Source of the DNA: Planctomycetota bacterium
GTDB lineage: Bacteria; Planctomycetota; UBA1135; GCA-002686595
Reading direction: 5' to 3'
DNA length: 64,000 nucleotides
Assembly (NCBI GenBank): GCA_023150475.1
Contig: JAKLKU010000019.1
Span: 62,001 to 126,000, forward strand
Position 1 is the stretch's first letter. The number at the start of each line of letters is the position of its first letter. Shown in pieces: positions 25,834-33,624 of this stretch. Both the position numbers and the translations under genes were made by a program. A model generated the notes under the pieces. That model ran no database searches, was not told the origin of the DNA, and saw only the letters and a program-made list of their open reading frames with translations.

Positions 25834-27095
25834 TCCGTGATCCGCGCAAGGCGGCGGTGATCGCGATCGGCGACGAGTTGCTCGAAGGGCGCCACGCCGA
25901 CACGAACTCGGGTGCGATCGCGCGGCGGCTCGCCGATCTCGGCATCGACGTCGTCGAGTTCCGCGTGCTCGGCGACGAGCGTGATCGTCTCGCGAGGACC
26001 ATGTGGGAGCTCTGCGAGAGGTATCCGCTGGTCGTCGCGACCGGCGGGCTCGGGCCGACGCTCGACGACGTCACACGCGAAGCCGCCGCCGACGCCGCGG
26101 GCGTGAATCTCGTGCGCGACGCGAGCGTCGAGGCGCACTTGCGCGAGCTCTTCGCGCGCCGCAAACGCGAGTTCGCGGAGTCGAACCTGCGCCAAGCCGA
26201 GTTGCCCGACGGCGCGCAGCTCATGCCGAACCAGAACGGCACCGCGCCGGGCTTCCGCGTCTGGATCGGCGGAGGCGTGCTCGCGGTGTTGCCGGGACCA
26301 CCGCGCGAGTGTTTCGACATGCTCGAACGCGAGCTCGTGCCTTGGCTCCTCGCGACGTGCGGCCGCGGCGAACACTTCGCCACCGCGAGCTTCCACTTGG
26401 TCGGGCTCGCCGAGAGCTCATTCGCCGATCGTGCGGGCGACTGGATGGCGCGCGACGCCAACCCGCGCATGGGCGTCACGGCGCACCAAGGCACGCTGCG
26501 CGTGACGCTGCGTGCACGCGCCGCGACTCGCGAACGCGCCGAGGAGCGGATCGCCGCTCGCCAGGCCGCGTTCCGCGAGCGTTTCGCACGCGAGCTCTTC
26601 AGCGAGGACGAACCGCGGCTCGCGTTCGTCGTCGGGCGTGAACTGGTCGCGCGTGGGCTGACGATCACGACCGCGGAGTCCTGCACCGGCGGGATGGTCG
26701 CCGAGTTCCTCACGGAGGTGCCCGGCATCAGCGCCGTGTTCCGCGAAGGCTTCGTCACCTACGCCAATGAAGCGAAAGTCGCGCGCCTCGGCGTGCCGGG
26801 GGAGCTCCTCGAGCGCCACGGGGCCGTGTCGCGCGAAGTCGCGGCGGCGATGGCGGCCGGCGCAGCCCGAGCGGGCAACGCGAGGATCGCGATCGCGGTG
26901 TCCGGGATCGCGGGACCGGACGGTGGCACGGCGGAGAAGCCGGTGGGGCTCGTCTGCTTCGGGCTCGCCGTCGACGGCGTCGTCACGAGCCACGAGCTGC
27001 GTTTCCCGCCGGTCGATCGGCACACGATCCGCACCTTCGCGACGCACGCCGCGCTCGAGCTCGTGTGGCGTGCGCTGCGTGCCCCGCAGGCGTGA
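25830..27095 (+). CDS. cinA: CinA-family nicotinamide-nucleotide amidohydrolase
   Basis: 421 residues. N-terminal molybdopterin-binding-like (MoCF) domain with AIGDELLEGRHADTNSG and GGLGPTLDD, responsible for ADP-ribose pyrophosphatase activity in some bacteria; C-terminal PncC domain with TTAESCTGGMVAE and GIAGPDGGTAEKP, which deamidates NMN in pyridine nucleotide recycling. Both halves look intact. GTG start at 25830 overlaps the tatC stop (GTGA), so the two are coupled. Followed by tRNA-Gln on the same strand. Confidence 0.93.
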   Translation: MIRDPRKAAVIAIGDELLEGRHADTNSGAIARRLADLGIDVVEFRVLGDERDRLARTMWELCERYPLVVATGGLGPTLDDVTREAAADAAGVNLVRDASVEAHLRELFARRKREFAESNLRQAELPDGAQLMPNQNGTAPGFRVWIGGGVLAVLPGPPRECFDMLERELVPWLLATCGRGEHFATASFHLVGLAESSFADRAGDWMARDANPRMGVTAHQGTLRVTLRARAATRERAEERIAARQAAFRERFARELFSEDEPRLAFVVGRELVARGLTITTAESCTGGMVAEFLTEVPGISAVFREGFVTYANEAKVARLGVPGELLERHGAVSREVAAAMAAGAARAGNARIAIAVSGIAGPDGGTAEKPVGLVCFGLAVDGVVTSHELRFPPVDRHTIRTFATHAALELVWRALRAPQA

Positions 27096-27161
27096 CGTTC
27101 CGCGACGGCGGCGTTTCGTGGGCGCTCCGGCGGTCCTCCCCGCGCGCCGCGCTCCGAGCGA

Positions 27162-27190
27162 TTGACCGACTCCGAGCGCCGGGTTAGAGT
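27162..27190 (+). promoter_or_regulatory. Sigma-70-type promoter for tRNA-Gln
   Basis: TTGACC at 27162-27167, 17-bp spacer, TAGAGT at 27185-27190, 20 bases before the mature tRNA 5' end at 27211. Good spacing and position. Confidence 0.75.
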
Positions 27191-27210
27191 CTCCGCCTCG
27201 TTCACCGGCT

Positions 27211-27285
27211 TACCCGGTGGTGTAATCGGTAACACAAGAGGTTTTGGTCCTCTCATTCCAGGTTCAAGTCCTGGCCGGGTAACCA
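27211..27285 (+). tRNA. tRNA-Gln (UUG anticodon)
   Basis: A full cloverleaf is visible: 7-bp acceptor stem (27211-27217 with 27275-27281), 5-bp anticodon stem (27237-27241 with 27249-27253) with 7-base loop TTTTGGT giving anticodon TTG at 27244-27246, and a 5-bp T-stem (CCAGG 27258-27262, loop TTCAAGT, CCTGG 27270-27274). The discriminator A is at 27282 and CCA is genomically encoded at 27283-27285. The first pair is U-A, a known feature of bacterial tRNA-Gln. Confidence 0.96.
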
Positions 27286-27495
27286 CTTCGAGCGATTGCT
27301 CGAAGGCGCTCGCCGTGCGCATCCGCCGGCCCGTGATGCGCCGCGACCGCGACTCTCCGGCGACTCGTCGCCAACGCGCGGGCGGCGCGCTCGCGACGCG
27401 CACGCGCGAAGTCCGTCCCGCGTCCTCGTCGGCCCGGAGCCCGAGCCGCGTCCGACCTTCGCCGCGCGCCGCCGCCGCAGCACGTGGATCGACGC

Positions 27496-29055
27496 TCACC
27501 AGTAGCCGAGCTGCTTCAATCGACGCGCGGCGTCCGGGTCGGTGCGCTCGAGTTCGTCGCGCCGGCGCTTCAAGAGCTCGTCGAGCAGCGCGAACTCCCG
27601 ATCGGCGGCCGTGAAGTGTTCCAACGCAGCCTGCAGCGTCTCGAGCGGTGCGGTCTCGGGCGGCGCGCCCGAGACGTCGTGGGCTTCCAGCGGATCGGCT
27701 TCGAGGTCGTAGAGCTCGTCGGAGAGCGCGACGAGCTCTCGCTCGCCGTCCCGCGTGCGGTGGGTGTAGCGGCGCAGGAGCTTCCACTTCCCGATGCGCA
27801 CGCCTTTGGTTTGCACGGTGCGTTCGACGTCGGCGCGTTCCACTTTCTCGTAGAAGACGGCGCGTTCGGACGTGTCGTCGGCCGTGAGCGTCCTCACGCG
27901 CGACACGCCGCGCGGCGAGCGTGGGTCGGCCGCGGCGAGCGGCGGCAGTGAGAGCAGTTCGCACAGGGTCGGCGCGAGGTCGACGAGCGACACGGGCGTC
28001 CTTCGCACCGCGGCCGAGGGCCGCGCGGGCCACGCGTCGGGCAGACGCACGAGCAGCGGCACGTGCGCGGTGCTCTCGTACGCGTAGAGGCCGTGTTCGA
28101 ACCAATACTCGTGTTCGCCGAGGCTCTCGCCGTGATCGGCCGTGACGATCACGAGCGTGCGCTCGAGCGCGCCGCGTTCGCGCAGGGCGTCGAAGAGTCG
28201 GCCGAGCTCGTGATCGAGATAACGGACCTCGCCGTCGTAGAGGTCGCGCACCGCCGCAGCGTCGATCGTGCCCGTGGCGTCGACTGCCTCGCGCGGCACG
28301 TTGTACTCGGCGATCCGCCGCTTGAAGCGTCCATCGGGCGCGGGCGGCCCGATCGGTTCGGGCGGCGACGTGAACACCCGATGCTCGTCCGGCGGCGCGT
28401 AGGTGCCGTGGGGGTCCATGTAGTGCAGCCACAGGAACCACGGATCACCCTCCGCGTTCGCGAGCGGCTCGCGCGCGCCGTCCGCCGGGTCGGCGGGTCC
28501 GAGGCCGAGCAGCGCGAGGCCCGCGTCGGTCAACGACTTCGCCGTGCGCTGCGGCACGTCGTCGGGCGGCACGCCGAGCGGTTCGGGCAACCGTTCGATC
28601 CATGCGTCGAACCCGCGCTCGAGCCCCGAGCGACCTTCCGCGAGCACCCAGTTGCCGATCACGGCGCCCGTGCGCCAACCGGCGCGGCGCAGCGCTTCCT
28701 GCAGCACCGGCACGGACTTGCCGAGCGGCGCGACGAGATCGCGCACGCCGTGTTCGTGCGGGTAGAGGCCGGTGAAGAGCGAACACAGCGCGGGCGTCGT
28801 CTTCGCGCGAGGCGTCGAAGCGTGCGCGAAGCGGATCGACTCCGCGGCGAGTCGGTCGAGGTTCGGCGTCGTCGCGAGCGGATAGCCGTACGCACCGACG
28901 TGATCCGCGCGCAGCGTGTCGATCGTGACGAGGAGCACGTTCCAACGTTCGGGCTCCGCGCGCTCGCCGCACGTCGCGACGAAGCTCGCCGCGAGCAGCG
29001 CCGCGACGAACGCGAAGGGCCGTCTCTCCCGGATCGATCGTCGAGCGCCGCGCAT
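27496..29055 (-). CDS. Sulfatase-like (alkaline phosphatase superfamily) lipoprotein lacking the formylglycine Cys
   Basis: 519-residue exported protein; signal peptide with lipobox-like FVATC (Cys29). Superfamily fold: NVLLVTIDTLRADHVG metal segment, TPNLDRLAAE, LFTGLYPHEHGV, YMDPHGTYAPP, and VTADHGESLGEHEYWFEHG. The activation motif that in true sulfatases reads C-x-P-x-R is here TTPAL (T86-T-P-A-L90), so both the Cys converted to formylglycine and the Arg are missing; Thr could serve as nucleophile as in phosphotransferases of the superfamily. Thus hydrolase/phosphotransferase on an envelope glycan or lipid is possible, sulfatase activity doubtful. Its ATG is 2 bases after the lipoate-ligase stop, so it is in the gcvTH operon. 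Confidence 0.85.
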   Translation of the reverse strand: MRGARRSIRERRPFAFVAALLAASFVATCGERAEPERWNVLLVTIDTLRADHVGAYGYPLATTPNLDRLAAESIRFAHASTPRAKTTPALCSLFTGLYPHEHGVRDLVAPLGKSVPVLQEALRRAGWRTGAVIGNWVLAEGRSGLERGFDAWIERLPEPLGVPPDDVPQRTAKSLTDAGLALLGLGPADPADGAREPLANAEGDPWFLWLHYMDPHGTYAPPDEHRVFTSPPEPIGPPAPDGRFKRRIAEYNVPREAVDATGTIDAAAVRDLYDGEVRYLDHELGRLFDALRERGALERTLVIVTADHGESLGEHEYWFEHGLYAYESTAHVPLLVRLPDAWPARPSAAVRRTPVSLVDLAPTLCELLSLPPLAAADPRSPRGVSRVRTLTADDTSERAVFYEKVERADVERTVQTKGVRIGKWKLLRRYTHRTRDGERELVALSDELYDLEADPLEAHDVSGAPPETAPLETLQAALEHFTAADREFALLDELLKRRRDELERTDPDAARRLKQLGYW

Positions 29056-29057
29056 CG

Positions 29058-29783
29058 TCACCGCCGATGGACGAAACGTTCGGCGCGATAGCCGGGGCCG
29101 ACTTGGCGCGCGTACTCGCGCTCGTCGAGCTCCGGCGCGGCCGGGCGCGTGCGGATCCCGAGCTCGCGTTCGAACGCGGCGAGCAACACGGGCGCGAAAT
29201 CCTCCGGCTCGAGCGTCGCGTAGCGTTCGAGCGTCGCGATGTCGCCTTCGAGCGGCGACGTGCCGAGTTTGATCGAGCCGTGGTGCAGCACGCGTCCGGC
29301 CTTGCGCCGTTGCGCGGAACCGACGCCTTTCTTGTCGTCCCACACGAGATCGAGGTCGGTCGAATGGTGGAAGCACATGCCGGTGCCCTCGACGTCGGAG
29401 CCGAGCGCGCGCTCGCCGCGGAGTTCGGCACGGACGCCGAACTCCGCGAGTGCCGCCGCGATCGCGCGGTGGATGCGTGCGTACGACTCGCCGATCGGGC
29501 CGGCGTACAGACGGTGCTCGAGCGAGCACGAGAGCGAGAACGTCAACTCGCGCACGTGGTGGATCGCGCCACCGCCGGTGATGCGCCTCACGATCGCGCC
29601 GGCTTCCGTCGCGCGCGGCACGTCGGTGAAGCGCTGGAAGTACCCGAGCGACAGCGTGTCGGGCTCCCACGTGTAGAGCCGCAAGGTCGGCGGCGCTTCG
29701 GGCGTCTCGAGCAGGGCCTGATCGAGCCCCATGTTGAACTCGGGGCTCGCGCCGTAGGTGCTGATCCGTCGCCAGAGCTCCAT
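29058..29783 (-). CDS. Lipoate-protein ligase / octanoyltransferase family protein
   Basis: 241 residues, LplA/LipM fold. Visible motifs: PPTLRLYTWEPDTLSLGYFQ, the RRITGGGAIHH signature (R-R-x-[ST]-G-G-G-A-x-x-H), CFHHSTDLDLVWDDKKGVGSAQRRKAGRVLHHGSIKLG containing the lysine-gly motif and a Cys at a position used by LipM-type octanoyltransferases. It attaches lipoyl or octanoyl groups to a lipoyl domain. Lying directly behind gcvT and gcvH, its natural substrate is likely GcvH. The ATG at 29783 gives a family-like start. The lipoate synthase LipA is not in the window. LplA versus LipM chemistry cannot be decided. Confidence 0.85.
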   Translation of the reverse strand: MELWRRISTYGASPEFNMGLDQALLETPEAPPTLRLYTWEPDTLSLGYFQRFTDVPRATEAGAIVRRITGGGAIHHVRELTFSLSCSLEHRLYAGPIGESYARIHRAIAAALAEFGVRAELRGERALGSDVEGTGMCFHHSTDLDLVWDDKKGVGSAQRRKAGRVLHHGSIKLGTSPLEGDIATLERYATLEPEDFAPVLLAAFERELGIRTRPAAPELDEREYARQVGPGYRAERFVHRR

Positions 29784-29850
29784 CACCTTCGCATCGTACC
29801 GCGTCGACCGCCCGGGCTCCGTCGCACGCGCGTCGCGAGCACGTTCGTGC

Positions 29851-29910
29851 CGCGTACGAAGGACGCGAGCTGGCTCGCGCCGCGTGCGAAGAACGCGAGC
29901 TCGCTCGCAG
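29851..29910. repeat. Two 30-bp near-identical direct repeats in the gcvH-ligase spacer
   Basis: 29851-29880 and 29881-29910 differ at only about five positions. They lie in the 224-base gap between gcvH and the ligase gene. A weaker third copy may precede at about 29829. Confidence 0.75.
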
Positions 29911-30007
29911 TTGCGAACGAGCTCGAACGTGCGTGCGGTCGCCCGAACGGGAAGCGACCGTGTTGGAGCGGACTCGCGCCGCTCGGCGAGGCGGCGCGGT
30001 CTCGGGT

Positions 30008-30427
30008 TCAGTGCTTCTGCGCCTCGAGGAACTTCTCGTACTCGGCGGCGCTCATCAGCTTCTCGCTCGCCCAGTTCTTCGAGGTCGGCTTGACGCGGAT
30101 CATCCAACCTTCGTTCCACGGGTCGCGCGCGAGGATTTCGAGGTGCTCCTCGATCTTGTGGTTGATCTCGAGCACTTCGCCGGCGACCGGCGAGTTGAGG
30201 TCGGACACGGCCTTGACCGACTCGATCTCGCCGAACGTCTCGCCCTGCGCGAGTTCGCGGCCCGGTTCGGGCAAGTCGCAGTAGACGAGGTCGCTGTCGT
30301 TGCCGTTCGAGAGCGCCGCGACGGCGAAATCGGTGATGCCGATGATCACGGCGTCGCCGTCCTGCTTCGCCCATTCGTGCGATTCGAAGTACTTGCGGTC
30401 GTCGGGGCGCATGGTCTTGGAGGTCAT
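30008..30427 (-). CDS. gcvH: Glycine cleavage system H protein
   Basis: 139 residues with a lipoyl domain; carries aminomethyl groups between GcvP and GcvT. Lipoyl-Lys lies in GEIESVKAVSDLNSPVAG at about residue 72, the exact GcvH signature; EGWMIRVKP near the C-terminus is also typical. Start is the ATG at 30427; a second ATG at 30412 (five codons later) gives a more usual N-terminus (MRPDDRKYFESHEW) and is an alternative. It follows gcvT by 35 bases and is in the minus-strand operon with the lipoate ligase. Confidence 0.95.
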   Translation of the reverse strand: MTSKTMRPDDRKYFESHEWAKQDGDAVIIGITDFAVAALSNGNDSDLVYCDLPEPGRELAQGETFGEIESVKAVSDLNSPVAGEVLEINHKIEEHLEILARDPWNEGWMIRVKPTSKNWASEKLMSAAEYEKFLEAQKH

Positions 30428-30462
30428 CGAGGTTTGGAGGTCAGGGATGCGGATTCCCGCGC

Positions 30463-31563
30463 TCACTTGCGCGTGCGCGAGAAGAAGGGGAGCTCCTGCA
30501 CCGTGCAGGCTTGGCGCTTGCCCTTGAAGTCGAGCTCCAGCGCGAGGCCTGGCTGATCGCAGCCGAGCTTCACGAACGCCGAAGCGATGTTCTTCGAGAT
30601 CGTCGGCGACACGCCGCCGGACGCGACTTCGCCGATCTGCGCGTCGCCGCGGAACACCGGAGTGCCTTGGCGCGGCACGCGCGGTCCCGGAGTGGTCAGA
30701 CCGACCAGCCGGCGCGTCGGTTGCGCCTTGGCGCGTTCGAGCGCCGCGCGACCGATCCAATCGCCTTTCTCGGGCGCGAACGAGACGCCGAACGAGAGTC
30801 CCGCTTCGAGCGGCTGGTGCGTCGCGTCGATCTCGTGGCCGTAGAGCGGCATGCCTGCTTCGAGGCGCAGGATGTCGCGCGCGCCGAGGCCGATCGGCGC
30901 GACGCCGTGGCTCTTGCCCGCCTCGAGCAGCGCGTTCCACACCCGCGCGGTGTCCTTCTGCGGCACGTAGAGCTCGTAACCGAGCTCGCCGGTGTAGCCC
31001 GTGCGCGAGATGCGCATGCCTTGGATGCCGCACACGGTCGCGAAGCAGAACTTGTAGTAGCCGAGAGCGCCGAGGTCGTAGCCTTCGACGAGCTTCTGGA
31101 GCACGTCGCGCGAGACCTGCCCTTGGATCGCGATCATCCCGAGCGCGTCGGTCTGGTCCTCGATCTTCACGTCGAAGCCGCGCGTGTGCTCGCGCATCCA
31201 CGCGAGGTCGGCCGCGGTGTTCGACGCGTTGACGACGATGAAGACGGTCCCGGCTTCTTCCTTGTAGAGCAGGATGTCGTCGATCGGGAAACCGTCCTCG
31301 CGGCAGAAGAGCGAGTAGCGGATCGAGTTCGTCGGGATCTTCGCGCAGAAGTTGGTCGCGATGCGATCGACGTAGCGCACGGCGTCCTTGCCCGTGACGT
31401 GCACTCGCCCCATGTGACCGAGGTCGAACAGGCCCGCCTTCGTGCGCACCGTGTTGACCTCGTCGAGGATCGGTCCGTACTGGACCGGCATGTGCCAGCC
31501 GCCGAACTCGATCAGTTTGGCGCCGAGGCGCTCGTGGGCTTCGTGCAGGGCGGTGTGCTTCAT
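30463..31563 (-). CDS. gcvT: Glycine cleavage system T protein (aminomethyltransferase)
   Basis: 366 residues, normal length. The start MKHTALHEAHERLGAKLIEFGGWHMPVQYG and the folate-binding segments (DLGHMGRVHVTGKDAVRYVDR; IGLGARDILRLEAGMPLYGHE; FSSGRAALE-type DWIGRAALERAKA) are all GcvT hallmarks. It transfers the one-carbon unit to tetrahydrofolate with release of ammonia. First gene of gcvT-gcvH-ligase-sulfatase-like operon; gcvP is not in this window. The start ATG at 31563 is preceded by a promoter at 31647-31675; no glycine riboswitch-like sequence could be recognised in the 84-base leader. Confidence 0.96.
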   Translation of the reverse strand: MKHTALHEAHERLGAKLIEFGGWHMPVQYGPILDEVNTVRTKAGLFDLGHMGRVHVTGKDAVRYVDRIATNFCAKIPTNSIRYSLFCREDGFPIDDILLYKEEAGTVFIVVNASNTAADLAWMREHTRGFDVKIEDQTDALGMIAIQGQVSRDVLQKLVEGYDLGALGYYKFCFATVCGIQGMRISRTGYTGELGYELYVPQKDTARVWNALLEAGKSHGVAPIGLGARDILRLEAGMPLYGHEIDATHQPLEAGLSFGVSFAPEKGDWIGRAALERAKAQPTRRLVGLTTPGPRVPRQGTPVFRGDAQIGEVASGGVSPTISKNIASAFVKLGCDQPGLALELDFKGKRQACTVQELPFFSRTRK

Positions 31564-31646
31564 GGCTCGTGTGCCGTTCCGGGGGAGCCCGAACGAACTT
31601 CCTTCCAGGGTGCGGAGGAGCCCGCGGGCGGCCGAAGAGGGCGAAG

Positions 31647-31675
31647 ACTCTAGTGGAATCGCCGCGGGCCGCCAA
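31647..31675 (-). promoter_or_regulatory. Sigma-70-type promoter of the gcvTH operon
   Basis: On the minus strand TTGGCG (31675-31670), 17-bp spacer, TAGAGT (31652-31647). Situated 84 bases before the gcvT ATG. Confidence 0.6.
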
Positions 31676-31754
31676 GGGCGCACCACGGCCCGACCGGGCT
31701 ACGCAGGTCGGGGTAGAGTTCGCGGGCGAGGCGCCTCTCCTCGCTCGCGTTCCC

Positions 31755-33365
31755 ATGCTCCGACTACCGACGCGGCGGGAGGGTCTCGCGGCCCTCGTTC
31801 TCTGCGTGTTCGCACACTCCGCGGACGCGCAGTTCCAGACGGATCCGTTCCACGCGGGCCTGCGCTCCACGCACGCTTCGAGCGCAGCGCACGCGTGGTT
31901 GCCGCAGAGCGTCGACTTCGCGGCCGGCGGCGAGCTCGTGTGGGCCGCGGGCGCGGGCTCGACGCCCGAGCTGCTCGTCATGTCGAGCGCGCCGAGCGGT
32001 GCGATCGCACCCGAGTTCGTCGATGGCGCGTTCGTCGGCGTTTCCGGTCCGCCGGTGGTCGCGTCGGCGAAGCGCGCCGAGCGGCTCTTCTCCGCGGCGC
32101 AGTTCGTCGCGCCGGACGCTGCGCACAAACGCACGGTGGTCTCCGCGCACGATCCGCTCGCCGCGGCAGCGGGCGCGCCGTTCGCGCCGCGGTGGACGCA
32201 CGACGTCGGGCTGCTCGTCAACGGCCCCGTGAAGATCGCGTGCGACTCCGACGCGACGCGCGTCCTGGTCGCGGTCTCCGACGCGAACACCGGCGTCGCT
32301 CGGATCGACTGGCTCGACGGCGCGAACGGTGCGTTGCTCGCGCGCGTCGACGTCGCGCACTCGCCGTTGCGGGCGCTGACGGCTGCACGCGATCTCTCGC
32401 GCGTCGCGGTGACGCTCGGCACGTGGCTCTGCGTGTTCGACGCGAACGGCGTCGTCGTCCACCAGGAGAACCTCGGCGCGGCGACCTACGCGCTCGCTCT
32501 CTCCGGCGACGCTTCGCGGCTCGTCGTCGGCGCGCAGAACACGCTGCGCGTGCTCGCTCGCGCTCCGAACTCGAGCTACACGATCCTCAAGACGATCACT
32601 TCCGCCCCGAGCGAGCTCGCGACGCGCGTCGCGCTCTCCGACGACGGCGGCACGTTCGCCGTCAGTTGGTGGAACTCGATCTCCGCGAGCTCGATCCGCT
32701 TCGAGCTCTGGGACGGCGCGGCGCTCGTGCGCACGTGGTTCGCCGTCCAATCGGGCCCCGCGGGCGGTCTCCAGAACTACCCGGAGGCGGTCGCAGTGAC
32801 GCCCGACGGCCGCCGCGCCGCGTTCGGCGCGTGGGGCGTGCTCGACTCGCAACCGGAGGTCGTGCTCGTCGACACGACGCTCGCGGCGCCGGTCGCGAGC
32901 TTCGACCTCCCGGGCAGCGTCCTCGCGCTCGCCCTCGACGACGGCGGCACGAGGATCGCCGTCGGCATGAAACACGTCCACGCGAACCAGTTCGGCGCGA
33001 CCGGCGAGTTCCGGGTCTACGACACCGGCGAGCGTGACCTGCAGGTCGTCGGCGCGCCTCGGCTCGGAGGCTCGCTCGAGGTCGCTGCGCACCACGCCGG
33101 CTCGACGAGCACGCTCTTCGTGGTCGGACCGCTGGCGAGTGGAGCGCAGACTTTTCCGAACACCACGGGCACGCTGTGGATCGACCGCAAGGCTCGGCCC
33201 TCCGTGTTCGCGCGGCCGAGCGACGGCCACGGCAACGCGTGGCTCTCGACGCCGCTCGCGAACTCGGCCGCGCTGATCGGCAGCACGTTCGCGGTGCAAG
33301 CCGCTGCGCGCGCAGGCGGCAAGCTGCACTTCTCGGCGAGCGTCGCCGTGCCCGTCGTGCTCTGA
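31755..33365 (+). CDS. Exported beta-propeller-like protein
   Basis: 536 residues with a signal peptide (LRLPTRREGLAALVLCVFAHSADA, cut before QFQTDP). The mature chain has regularly repeating blade-like units with WD40/YVTN-style phrases (VKIACDSDATRVLVAVSDANTGVARIDWLDG, ALSGDASRLVVGAQNTLRVLAR, VALSDDGGTFAVSWWNS, ALDDGGTRIAVGMKHV), consistent with a seven-bladed propeller. The last 90 residues, from LGGSLEVAAHH to SVAVPVVL, look like a short beta domain frequent at the end of planctomycete secreted proteins. No catalytic residues seen. Single gene between a divergent gcvT and the lipoprotein gene; role unknown. Confidence 0.75.
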   Translation: MLRLPTRREGLAALVLCVFAHSADAQFQTDPFHAGLRSTHASSAAHAWLPQSVDFAAGGELVWAAGAGSTPELLVMSSAPSGAIAPEFVDGAFVGVSGPPVVASAKRAERLFSAAQFVAPDAAHKRTVVSAHDPLAAAAGAPFAPRWTHDVGLLVNGPVKIACDSDATRVLVAVSDANTGVARIDWLDGANGALLARVDVAHSPLRALTAARDLSRVAVTLGTWLCVFDANGVVVHQENLGAATYALALSGDASRLVVGAQNTLRVLARAPNSSYTILKTITSAPSELATRVALSDDGGTFAVSWWNSISASSIRFELWDGAALVRTWFAVQSGPAGGLQNYPEAVAVTPDGRRAAFGAWGVLDSQPEVVLVDTTLAAPVASFDLPGSVLALALDDGGTRIAVGMKHVHANQFGATGEFRVYDTGERDLQVVGAPRLGGSLEVAAHHAGSTSTLFVVGPLASGAQTFPNTTGTLWIDRKARPSVFARPSDGHGNAWLSTPLANSAALIGSTFAVQAAARAGGKLHFSASVAVPVVL

Positions 33366-33624
33366 CGCGCCGGCGGTCCGCGCGGCGCTCGGCGTCCCGC
33401 GAGGAGCCCGTCGGGGCACGCTCGCGCGACGCGGTGGACGGGGCTCCCGGTTCCGGGAGCGAATCCGCGGCTCCACGCCGGCCTCAAGCCGCACTCCCGG
33501 GCGACCGATAGGGCGAACCGTCCCCTATCCCTGGCCGAGGTCGTGTCGCCGTCGCGAGCCCGCTGCTCGCGCGCGCCGCGCCCCAGCCGGTCCCTTTTTT
33601 CCGGTGCGCAAGAAGGAAGAACAG

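Noticed and set aside
31564..31754. Glycine riboswitch upstream of gcvT
   Set aside because: The short leader lacks the conserved glycine aptamer sequences on the minus strand; only a promoter-like pair was found.
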